Below, in pieces: positions 37,324-44,653 of a stretch of 53,688 nt of DNA. Made by a program: the position numbers and the translations under genes. A model generated the notes under the pieces. The model worked only from the letters and a program-made list of their open reading frames with translations, was not told where the DNA came from and did no database searches. How positions within the stretch are numbered: the stretch's first letter is position 1; every line of letters starts with the position of its first letter. The DNA is from Salinarimonas soli (GTDB taxonomy: Bacteria; Pseudomonadota; Alphaproteobacteria; Rhizobiales; Beijerinckiaceae): positions 1-53,688 of the forward strand of contig NZ_VUOA01000013.1 in the NCBI RefSeq assembly GCF_008386575.1, written 5' to 3'.

Positions 37324-38538
37324 CTACCCCACCAGCCGTGCCGCGCGCTCGCCCGACATCACCGCGCTCTCGATCGTCGCGGGCAGATCCCCCAACCAGT
37401 CCCCCGCGAGGGCGAGGTTGGCGAGCGGGCGCTCCGGAGGCAGCGGCATGGGGCCGGCCGCCTGGCGGATGGTGGCGCGCTTTTCCTTGACGACGCGGGC
37501 CTCGGCGAGGCGCACCAGGGGCACGCCGGCGGCCGCGAAGGCGGGGGCGATCTCGGACCAGATCTGGGCGAGCAGCCCATCGGGGTCCCGCTCCGCCGCG
37601 TCGCCCGCCGCCGATACGGTGACCGAGACGTGGTCGTGGCGGGCGAGCGCCCATTGCGAGAGCGCGCCGCGCAGGCCGACGAAGCGCGGCAGCGCCGGGC
37701 CGCGCACCTGGAAATGGGCGTTGACGATGGGCTCGAAGGCGTCCGGCACCGTGAGATGCGGCAGGAGCCGCTTAATCTCGGCGGGCGGCAGGGCGAGCAC
37801 CACGCGGTCCTGAGGGCCAAGGGATACGCGCTCCGCCCCGAAGACGAGGGCCGCGGCGCGCCCGTTCTCGACCGCCAACGCCCGCAGGCGCGCACCCGTG
37901 CGGATCTCGGCGCCGAGGCGGCGGAGCGCGTCGACCGCCGGGGTGATGAGGTCGGGCCCAAGGCCGTCGCGCGCGACAAGGAGTCGGGCGCCGCCGGGCA
38001 TCGCGACCCGGCGCAGGGCCCGGCCGAGGCGGCGGGACGAGGCCACCGCCACGGGGGTGTTGAGCACCGCCACCGTGAGTGGCTCGACGAGGCTGTCCAT
38101 GATCGGGCGCGGGCCGATGGCGGCGAGGATCGAGCGGTCTGGCAAGGGCAGCGCCATGGCGCCGAGCCGCACCACGTCGCGAAGCCCCAAGCCCTCCGGG
38201 CGCAGCGAGCCCTTCAGCCAGCTCAACGGCGAGAGGCCCACCCGGGCGAGGCGTCCGTTGCGGGCGTCGAACACGGGCAGCCCGTCCGCTTCCGGCTCGA
38301 TCCAGCGCTCCCGGGCGCCCACCGAGCCCAGCAGGGCGAGCGCCCGGCGGTTGGCGGTGAGGAGGACATGGGTGCCGTTGTCATGGTGGAAGCCGTCGGC
38401 GGGGGTGACGGTGCGGGCGCGCCCGCCTGCCTGGCCGGTCGCCTCGTGCAGCACCACGGCGCGCCCGGCCCGCACGGCGGCGAGGGCCGCCGCGAGGCCC
38501 GCCACGCCGCCGCCAACCACGTGAACCCGTCCGCTCAC
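37324..38538 (-). CDS. hpnE: Hydroxysqualene dehydroxylase HpnE
   Basis: A 404-residue amine-oxidase-fold flavoprotein that converts hydroxysqualene to squalene, the last step of the HpnCDE route. The FAD site is VHVVGGGVAGLAAALAAVRA, followed by EATGQAGGRARTV. HDNGTHVLLTANRRALALLG and the later RPLANLALAGDWLGDLPATI, IESAVMSGERAARLVG are family marks. The start is GTG at 38538, overlapping the hpnCD stop as GTGA, so the two genes are translationally coupled. In Methylobacterium, squalene made by this step is known to feed both hopanoids and C30 carotenoids, which fits the neighbouring genes. Confidence 0.93.
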   Translation of the reverse strand: MSGRVHVVGGGVAGLAAALAAVRAGRAVVLHEATGQAGGRARTVTPADGFHHDNGTHVLLTANRRALALLGSVGARERWIEPEADGLPVFDARNGRLARVGLSPLSWLKGSLRPEGLGLRDVVRLGAMALPLPDRSILAAIGPRPIMDSLVEPLTVAVLNTPVAVASSRRLGRALRRVAMPGGARLLVARDGLGPDLITPAVDALRRLGAEIRTGARLRALAVENGRAAALVFGAERVSLGPQDRVVLALPPAEIKRLLPHLTVPDAFEPIVNAHFQVRGPALPRFVGLRGALSQWALARHDHVSVTVSAAGDAAERDPDGLLAQIWSEIAPAFAAAGVPLVRLAEARVVKEKRATIRQAAGPMPLPPERPLANLALAGDWLGDLPATIESAVMSGERAARLVG

Positions 38539-40208
38539 GGTTGGCCCCGCAGCGCGAGCGTCACGAGGCGCAGGCGGTCGCGCCGGTTCGGACGCGGCCG
38601 CGGGCCGCGGCGCTCGAAGCCGCGCCGCATCATGTGGCCGAGCACGATGCGATAGCCCTCCATCATGAGGATCGCGGGCTTGAGCGCCCGGCGGTCGAGG
38701 CCAGCAAGCAGCCGGTCGGCCTCGGCGAAACCCGCCTCCGCCTCGTCGGCCAGCGCCCGGCACACGGCCGCGAAGCGCGGGTCTTGCACCATGCAGGTGG
38801 CGGGCCCGTCGGGGATGCCGGCCTCGAGGAGGCGGTCGAGCGGCACGTAGACGCGCTCGATCGCGGCGTCCTCGTCCACGTCCCGCAGGATGTTGACGAG
38901 CTGGAGCGTGCGCCCGAGCGAGAGCGCGAAGGCATGGGCCTGCGTCGCGCCGAAGATCCGGATCGAGAGGGCCCCCACGGCGCCCGCCACCTGGCGGCAA
39001 TAGAGGTCGAGCCCCGCCGCGTCGGCGATGCGCACGCGCTCGGCCGCGTCCGCCGCCATGCCGTCGAGGAGGAGGTGGAACTCCGCCGGGTCGAGCCCGA
39101 AGGCCCGGGTGGCGGCCTGGAGCTCGCGGCCCACGGGGGTGAGCGGCGCGCCCGCCAGCCGGTCGATCTCCCGGCGCCAGTCCTCGATGGCCGCGCGGCG
39201 CTCGGGGGCGGGCGCGGCGGCATCGGCCACGTCGTCGATGAGGCGGCAGAAGGCGTAGACCGCGTGGATGGCCCGCCGCCGCTCACCCTTCAGGGAGGCC
39301 ATGCCGAGGCGGAACGAGCTCCCCGAGCCGGCGACGATGCGCCGGCACACGGCCGCGTCGCTCGTGAAGCCGAGGTGCGCCAGGGCGGGCGCGGCGCGGG
39401 CGAAGGCACGGGCGAAATCCGCCTTGGCGAGGTCGACGCGGCCCGTCACGGGGTCCTCGCGCCTCAGGCGCCGCGCCAGCAGCCGGCCCGTCGCGATCGT
39501 CGCCACGCTCTCGGCGGCGAGGCGGCGGCTGCGCAGCGACCGGGGCAGCGCCTCGGCAGTGTCGAGGAGCGTGTCGACCCGGTCGAGGACGGCGTCGAGG
39601 ACGCGGCGGCGCGCGGGGCCGTTGCCGGGCGCGAAGAACGCCTCCTCCCCGCCCGCAAGCGCCATCCAGGGCTCGGGAACATAGACCCGGCCGATCCTCT
39701 CGCGGTCTTTGACGAGATCCTGGAGGTGGTTGAGGATCTGGAGCGCGGTGCACAGTGCGTCCGCCGGCCCCTGCGCGGCCTCGTCCTCGCGATGGAGGGC
39801 GAGGAGGAAGCGGCCCGCGGGATCGGCCGAGCGGGTGCAATAGTCGATGAGCTCGGCGAAGCCCGCGTAGCGGGGCTTCACGGCGTCCTGGCGGAAGGCG
39901 TCGAGCATGAGCCGGGCCTGGGCGGCGCCGCAGCCGTGGCGCCGGTCGGCCTCGGCGAGCGCCCGGGCGAGCGGCACGGCGGGGTCGGCGGCGTCGAGGG
40001 CCGCCTCGAAGGCATGGAGCCGCCGCAGCTTCTCCTCCGGCGCGAGACCGGGAGCGTCGGCGATGTCGTCGGCGGCGCGAACGTACCGATAGAAGGCGAG
40101 CACGACCGCGCGATGCGCCGGCGCGATCAGGCGCGAGGCGACGGGAAAGCTCTCGTCCCGGTGGGTCTTCGTCGCGCCGGGCAGCGTCGCGGCGATGTCG
40201 GTATTCAT
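38535..40208 (-). CDS. hpnCD: Fused HpnC-HpnD squalene-pathway synthase
   Basis: A 557-residue single chain holding two complete squalene/phytoene synthase-type domains. Residues 1 to about 278 resemble HpnC: first aspartate motif RYVRAADDIAD (Asp47-Asp51) and second LQDLVKD (Asp164-Asp168) before RERIGRVYVPEP. Residues about 279 to 557 resemble HpnD: FTSDAAVCRRIVAGSGSSFR, first motif CRLIDDVAD (Asp325-Asp329) and second LRDVDED (Asp443-Asp447) before AAIERVYVPLD. HpnD makes presqualene diphosphate from two FPP and HpnC turns it into hydroxysqualene, so the fusion could pass the intermediate on directly. ATG at 40208 is chosen over an extension to 40274. There is no internal stop and no plausible separate start at the junction. 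The end overlaps hpnE. Confidence 0.93.
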   Translation of the reverse strand: MNTDIAATLPGATKTHRDESFPVASRLIAPAHRAVVLAFYRYVRAADDIADAPGLAPEEKLRRLHAFEAALDAADPAVPLARALAEADRRHGCGAAQARLMLDAFRQDAVKPRYAGFAELIDYCTRSADPAGRFLLALHREDEAAQGPADALCTALQILNHLQDLVKDRERIGRVYVPEPWMALAGGEEAFFAPGNGPARRRVLDAVLDRVDTLLDTAEALPRSLRSRRLAAESVATIATGRLLARRLRREDPVTGRVDLAKADFARAFARAAPALAHLGFTSDAAVCRRIVAGSGSSFRLGMASLKGERRRAIHAVYAFCRLIDDVADAAAPAPERRAAIEDWRREIDRLAGAPLTPVGRELQAATRAFGLDPAEFHLLLDGMAADAAERVRIADAAGLDLYCRQVAGAVGALSIRIFGATQAHAFALSLGRTLQLVNILRDVDEDAAIERVYVPLDRLLEAGIPDGPATCMVQDPRFAAVCRALADEAEAGFAEADRLLAGLDRRALKPAILMMEGYRIVLGHMMRRGFERRGPRPRPNRRDRLRLVTLALRGQP

Positions 40209-40324
40209 GGTCTCGTCCAGCCTCAAGCCCTTTGTAGCCAAGGCAAAGCGCGCGGTCACCTGCGGCGTGTGCACCTATCCCGCCCGTTCCGGCGGTGCCG
40301 AGATGCGGGCTCCTATCCGTCGTT

Positions 40325-40445
40325 CTCGTCCTGGGGTGCGGGCGGAGCAAGCTTCGACAGGCGCTCCAGGGATCACAGGACGGCTGTGGAGGCGTGGTGC
40401 GTGCTTCGAGGCTCCACTTCGCTGCGCACCTCAGCATGAGGGAGG
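40325..40445. repeat. Family-1 repeat between the glycosyltransferase and hpnCD
   Basis: A diverged copy in direct orientation, from CTCGTCCTGGGG through GGCGCTCCAGGGATCAC and GTGCGTGCTTCGAGGCTCC to CCTCAGCATGAGG. It stands in the 294-base gap 40209-40502 between the glycosyltransferase stop and the hpnCD start. No gene is visible there. The promoter for hpnCD would have to lie between 40209 and about 40320 or further upstream. Confidence 0.75.
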
Positions 40446-40502
40446 AACGGAGCACGGCCGTCGCGAGCCGGTCTTTCGGGATCGAGCGCATATCGGCAGG
40501 CT

Positions 40503-41615
40503 CTAACCCGCCGGATAAAGGCGCCCCTTCCAGCCGGCGGGCCGGCCGCGGCGGTTGCGCGCGAGCGCGGTCCACTGGATCGCGAGCCCCGTGAGCACCG
40601 TGGCCGGGTGGAGCGGGATCGACCAGGGGTTCTCGCGGGTCGCGAGCGTCACGGCGGCGCGCAGGCCCAAGGAGAGCGCGAGCGCGGCCCAGGCGGGCAC
40701 CGAGGTGCCGCCGGACGCGATCACCAGGGGGAGGGGCAGGACGTGGCCGCCAAACAGCAGCACGGTCCAGACCGGCAGGGCGCGAGGCGTCGCCATGGCC
40801 TCGTGGGCGTTCTTGGCGAAGCCGGCCCAGGCCTCGCCGAAGCCGCGATACATCCGGCATGTGGCGAGCCGCGCCCCCGCCACCACGTCCGTGCGCCGCC
40901 CGCTCTCGCGGAAGACCCGCGCGAGCTGCAGGCCGTCATGGATGCGGGTGCGGATCGCCTCGTGCCCGCCGACCGCGGCGTAGGCCTCCCGCTCGGCGAG
41001 CAGCATCTGGCCGCAGGCGGCGCCGAGGCTCGGGTCGGGGCGCGTGCGCATGAGCGGCACGGGGAGGTAGCCCAGCATCAGGAGGTTGATCGAGGGCACG
41101 GTGAGGAGCTCGCCGGGGCTGCGCATGATCTGGCGCGGCACGGCGCTCACCAGCGGCGTCCCGGCGGCGACGGCATGGGAGACCAGGGCGGCGGCGGCGC
41201 CGGGCTCGAGCCGCACGTCCGCGTCGACGAAGAGGAGATGCGTACCCCGCGCGGCCTGGGCCAGCCGGAAGCAGGCATGGACCTTGCCGGTCCAGCCCTC
41301 GGGCAGGGGCGGCGCCCCCTCCAGGCGCACGCGCGGGTCGCGGGCGGCGAGCTCCGCCACGATCGCCGGCGTGCTGTCGGTGGAGCCGTCGTCCATCACC
41401 ACCACCTCGACGGCGACGCCCGTGGAGCGCAAGGCGGCCTCGACGGCGGCGCCGATATTGCCCTCCTCGTTGCGGGCGGGGATGAGGATCGAGACCAGCG
41501 TCCCGTCGGGGAGGCGCCGGATCGCCGGACTGCGCATGGCGATGAGGTTCACGGCGCCCAGACACGCCGGCAGGGCGGCGAGGACGAGGGCCGCGAGCGC
41601 GAGCCAGGCGATCAT
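40503..41615 (-). CDS. GT2 glycosyltransferase, probably carotenoid tailoring (CrtQ-like)
   Basis: A 370-residue family-2 glycosyltransferase with an N-terminal membrane helix (MIAWLALAALVLAALPACLG) and a hydrophobic C-terminal region. The catalytic core has VSILIPARNEEGNIGAAVEA, VVVMDDGSTDSTPAIVAELA and the DxD in HLLFVDADVRLEPG. The tail WKGRLYPAG is the WKGR motif shared by CrtQ and hopanoid-associated HpnB-type enzymes. Those two groups are hard to tell apart by eye; the neighbourhood of desaturases and an acyltransferase favours a carotenoid acid glucosylation step. It overlaps the acyltransferase stop as ATGA, so translation is coupled. Confidence 0.8.
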   Translation of the reverse strand: MIAWLALAALVLAALPACLGAVNLIAMRSPAIRRLPDGTLVSILIPARNEEGNIGAAVEAALRSTGVAVEVVVMDDGSTDSTPAIVAELAARDPRVRLEGAPPLPEGWTGKVHACFRLAQAARGTHLLFVDADVRLEPGAAAALVSHAVAAGTPLVSAVPRQIMRSPGELLTVPSINLLMLGYLPVPLMRTRPDPSLGAACGQMLLAEREAYAAVGGHEAIRTRIHDGLQLARVFRESGRRTDVVAGARLATCRMYRGFGEAWAGFAKNAHEAMATPRALPVWTVLLFGGHVLPLPLVIASGGTSVPAWAALALSLGLRAAVTLATRENPWSIPLHPATVLTGLAIQWTALARNRRGRPAGWKGRLYPAG

Positions 41616-42427
41616 GGCCGTCCCCCATGGGATGGGTCGAAGCGCTCGCCCCGGGCGCGGGCGCGCAGGCGCTTCCAGGTGTCGTAGATGCCACCCACCC
41701 CGGCCTCCCCCGACAGCACCGTCTCGAAGCGCGCGGGATCGCGGGAGCGGACGTCCTCGCTCAAGTGGTCGAGGGTGCCGGTCAGGGCCGCCTCAAGGCG
41801 GGTGCGCCGGGCCGGGCGGTCGAGGGCGAGGAGGTCGGCACCGCGGATCGGCGCCCCGAAGGCGAGGAACGCCTCGCCGCCGCGTTCCTCCCAGAAGCCG
41901 TACTCGATGGCGAGCGGCACGAAGAGGGCGTCGGGGTTGAGCTCGGGCAGGCGCGCGATGCCGGCCTTCAGGCCGACCGGCCGCTCGCGCACGTCGCTGA
42001 AGCGCCCCTGGGCGGCAAGCCAGATGGCGCGGTTCGGCTTCGACAGGATGTCGGCGCTGGCGGCGAGGAAATGCGCCGCCCCCGCCGCGCTCTCCAGGTC
42101 GACCCCATAGGCGCCGATGCGGCCGAAGAAGCCGTATTTCGCCATCATGGCGGCGTCGATGGGGGCGTAGCTCTCGTGATGGGGCAGGAACGTGTCGGCC
42201 CCGAGCACGTAGACGGCCCCGTCCCACCAGGCCGGATGGTTCGAATAGACCACCACGGGCCCCTCCCCGGCCGTCAGCCCCAGCCGCCCCCAGCGGGCGA
42301 GCCGCATGGCGTTCATGTGGCGCACGAAGAAGCGGCGGAAATAGAAGACGAAGAAGCGGACGAGAGCCGGATTGCGCCGCGCCGTGGGCCGCCGGTCGAG
42401 GGGCAGGCGCGCGGCGAGCCCGCCCAT
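41612..42427 (-). CDS. PlsC-like acyltransferase, probably carotenoid/glycolipid acylation
   Basis: A 271-residue PlsC-fold acyltransferase. The catalytic His-x4-Asp is in SNHPAWWDGAVYVLGAD, and the acceptor-side block is IWLAAQGRFSDVRERPVGLK, where typical enzymes have a FPEGTRS-like motif. A hydrophobic patch near the N-terminus (PALVRFFVFYFRRFFVRHM) may sit at the membrane. Such enzymes form lysophospholipids or, in pigment clusters, esterify glycosylated carotenoids. ATG at 42427 (MGGLAARLPLDRRPTARR) is chosen because everything upstream to 42553 is a repeat sequence. The gene overlaps the glycosyltransferase start. Confidence 0.82.
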   Translation of the reverse strand: MGGLAARLPLDRRPTARRNPALVRFFVFYFRRFFVRHMNAMRLARWGRLGLTAGEGPVVVYSNHPAWWDGAVYVLGADTFLPHHESYAPIDAAMMAKYGFFGRIGAYGVDLESAAGAAHFLAASADILSKPNRAIWLAAQGRFSDVRERPVGLKAGIARLPELNPDALFVPLAIEYGFWEERGGEAFLAFGAPIRGADLLALDRPARRTRLEAALTGTLDHLSEDVRSRDPARFETVLSGEAGVGGIYDTWKRLRARARGERFDPSHGGRP

Positions 42428-42428
42428 G

Positions 42429-42627
42429 CCTCTCCCCGCCGGACTGGGAGAGGGCCGCGCCTGCGCAATGGCAGGCGCGGCAAGCGGAGCGTCAGCGGAG
42501 CGGGGGTGAGGGGGTGTTTCCGGGTGAGGCTCCATCCTGAGACGCCCCCTCACCCTCGGGCTGCCGCCCTCGCTTCGGGCCCCGGCAAGGGGGCCCGAAG
42601 CCCTCTCCCCGCACGGCGGGGAGAGGA
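42429..42627. repeat. Hairpin-rich intergenic repeats (family-3-like)
   Basis: Between the second desaturase gene and the acyltransferase start are strong hairpins: CCTCTCCCCGCC/GGGAGAGG at 42429-42456, and CCTCTCCCCGC/GCGGGGAGAGG at 42603-42627. The rest carries CCCCCTCACC and GGTGAGGGGG pieces similar to family 3. The stretch 42428-42653 shows no gene. It could reduce, but not necessarily stop, transcription into the acyltransferase. Confidence 0.65.
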
Positions 42628-42653
42628 GACCGTCTCCCGCGACGCGGGAGACC

Positions 42654-44189
42654 TCACGACGCGTCCCGCAGCACCTGCGCGCCGCCCGCGTCCTGGTCGA
42701 GGGCGTCGGCGGCGATCCAGCCGGACATCATGACCATCGGCATGCCGGGCCCCGGATGGGCCGCGCCGCCGGCCAGATACAGGCCGCGCACCTGGCGGGA
42801 GCGGTTGCCGGGCTTGAAGGCGCCGAGGAACTTGCCGTGGCTGGCAAGCCCGTAGATGGCGCCGTTGAGCACCTTGTAGCGGTCGTGGATGTCCTGGGGC
42901 GTGAGGTGGCGCTCGACGACGATGCGCTCCTCCAGGTCCTCCAGGCCCGCCGTCCGCTTGAGCTTGTCGACGATCTTCTGCCGGTAGGGCGCGAACATCT
43001 TCGACCAGTCGTGGTGCGGGCGGAGATACGGCGTGTGGACGAGGACGTAGAGCGCCTCGCCGCCTTCGGGCGCCACGCTCGGGTCCGTGACGGCGGGCGC
43101 TGCCAGGTAGGCCGTCGGGTCGGGGGCCGGCTCGCCCTTGTTGTAGATGTACTCGAACTCCTCCTCGGGATCGCGGGAGAAGACGAAGTCGTGGTGGGCG
43201 AGGTGGTCGTACTTCTCCTTGAGGCCAAGATAGAGGACCACGCCCGAGCAGGCCGGCTCGTAGCCCTTGCGCTCCATGCGCGCCCCCACCTCGCCGCCGA
43301 TCAGCTCCTTGTAGGTGCGGATCGAGTCCATGTTGGAGACCACCGAGTCATAGGCCTCGACCCCCGTGTCGAGGCGTACGCCGCGCACGGCGCCGTTCTC
43401 GATCTCGATGCCCTTCACGTCGACGCCCGTGCGGATGTCGGCGCCGAGCTCGCCCGCGAGCTTCGCCAGCGCCTCCGCCACCGCCCGCGTGCCGCCCATC
43501 GGATACCAGACCCCGTCCGCCGCCTGCATATGGGCGATGGAGCAGAGCACGGCCGGGGAGGCGTAGGGGTTCGAGCCCACATACTGGGTGAAGTGGTCGA
43601 GCATCTGGGCGAGGCGGTCGTCCTTCACCTTGCCGCGAATGGTGCCCGCCACCGAGGCGCCCATGCGAAGCGAGATCACGTCGCGCATGGTGGAGGGGCT
43701 GAAGTTCGCCTTGATGTCGATGGTGTCGAACAGGTCCTCGACGGGCTTCCAGAAGAAGAACTTGTCCGAGACGCCGTGGAGATGCGCCGCGATCTCCTGG
43801 AAGCGCTTGTAGCCCTCGCCCGCGCCCTTGCCCGGCGCGAAGCGGTCCATCTCGGCGGACATCGTCGGGATGTCCTCCATGAGGTCGATCCGCGAGCCGT
43901 CGTCGAAGAAGCAGCGCCATTGCGGGTCGAGCCGCACGAGGTCGAGATAGTCCGCGATGTTGCGGTTCGCCTCGCCGAAGATGCGGAACAGCACCCGGGG
44001 CACGGTGAGGATGGTGGGGCCCATGTCGAAGCGGAAGCCGCCCTCGTGCAGGACGGCGGCCTTGCCGCCCACCCACGCGTTCTTGTCGTAGAGGGTCACC
44101 TTGTGCCCCCGCGCGCCGAGCACGCATGCCGCCGCGAGCCCGCCGAGGCCGCCGCCGATCACCGCTACGTTCCGTCCGTCACCCGCCAC
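42654..44189 (-). CDS. CrtI-superfamily carotenoid desaturase/oxidase (second copy)
   Basis: A 511-residue FAD-dependent desaturase related to CrtI, CrtN and CrtP. The N-terminal dinucleotide site is NVAVIGGGLGGLAAACVLGA with LYDKNAWVGGKAAVL. A substrate-side block follows, RFDMGPTILTVPRVLFRIFG. The C-terminal bacterial-type phytoene dehydrogenase signature is GLYLAGGAAHPGPGMPMVMM. Whether it desaturates squalene or oxidises a terminal methyl cannot be read from motifs alone; the two desaturase-like genes in this cluster likely do different jobs. The start is GTG at 44187-44189 (reading VAGDGRNVAV); there is no better ATG. It follows the DUF2141 gene on the same strand. Confidence 0.88.
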   Translation of the reverse strand: MAGDGRNVAVIGGGLGGLAAACVLGARGHKVTLYDKNAWVGGKAAVLHEGGFRFDMGPTILTVPRVLFRIFGEANRNIADYLDLVRLDPQWRCFFDDGSRIDLMEDIPTMSAEMDRFAPGKGAGEGYKRFQEIAAHLHGVSDKFFFWKPVEDLFDTIDIKANFSPSTMRDVISLRMGASVAGTIRGKVKDDRLAQMLDHFTQYVGSNPYASPAVLCSIAHMQAADGVWYPMGGTRAVAEALAKLAGELGADIRTGVDVKGIEIENGAVRGVRLDTGVEAYDSVVSNMDSIRTYKELIGGEVGARMERKGYEPACSGVVLYLGLKEKYDHLAHHDFVFSRDPEEEFEYIYNKGEPAPDPTAYLAAPAVTDPSVAPEGGEALYVLVHTPYLRPHHDWSKMFAPYRQKIVDKLKRTAGLEDLEERIVVERHLTPQDIHDRYKVLNGAIYGLASHGKFLGAFKPGNRSRQVRGLYLAGGAAHPGPGMPMVMMSGWIAADALDQDAGGAQVLRDAS

Positions 44190-44231
44190 GACGCCGCTCC
44201 TTGGTCACTGTCACCCTTGGGCACTCTAGTC

Positions 44232-44648
44232 CTATCCCCCGAACCGCGCGAGGCGGACGGGTATGGTGGTCGCGGGCTCGTCGACCCTGACCTGGGCCCG
44301 CGCGAAGGTCGGGATCGCGATCCGCCCGACATCGTTGGAAAAACCGTAGGGCTCGCTCGGGATGCCGATGACGTTCCGGTCGAGCTGCCCGTTGCCGTTC
44401 ACGTCCTGATAGACGGCGACCGCGATGGGGCCCGCCGGCACGTTGCGGAACGTGAACCGCATGGTGCCGGGCCTGGCCGGGCGCGAGTCGCCCAGGGGGC
44501 AGGCCGCGGGGTCCAGCGCCGTCCGGCACAAGCCGACATAGACCTGCCCCTCCGCCGACGCGACGCCCGTCACCTGCACCGTCACCGTGGAGGCCCAGGC
44601 GGCTGGCGCCATGAGCGCCAGGAGGGCGGCGAGGGCAGGCCCGCGCAT
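44232..44648 (-). CDS. Exported DUF2141 protein
   Basis: A 138-residue protein with a signal peptide (MRGPALAALLALMAPAAWAS) and one DUF2141 domain. The domain is recognisable from VTVQVTGVASAEGQVYVGLC, PGTMRFTFRNVPAGPIAVAV, then YQDVNGNGQLDRNVIGIPSE and PYGFSND, which is the family's strongest block. The role of the family is not established; its members recur beside carotenoid genes. It sits between the two desaturase genes, starting 5 bases after the first one's stop, so it belongs to the same operon. The two conserved cysteines (CRTALDPAACPLG) could form a disulphide in the periplasm. Confidence 0.88.
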   Translation of the reverse strand: MRGPALAALLALMAPAAWASTVTVQVTGVASAEGQVYVGLCRTALDPAACPLGDSRPARPGTMRFTFRNVPAGPIAVAVYQDVNGNGQLDRNVIGIPSEPYGFSNDVGRIAIPTFARAQVRVDEPATTIPVRLARFGG

Positions 44649-44653
44649 GGCGC

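Noticed and set aside
38535-40208. Two separate hpnC and hpnD genes joined by a sequencing error.
   Set aside because: The frame is continuous with no stop, no good start codon appears near the junction, and the domain boundary has a sensible linker. An error cannot be excluded without reads, so it is listed as a check.
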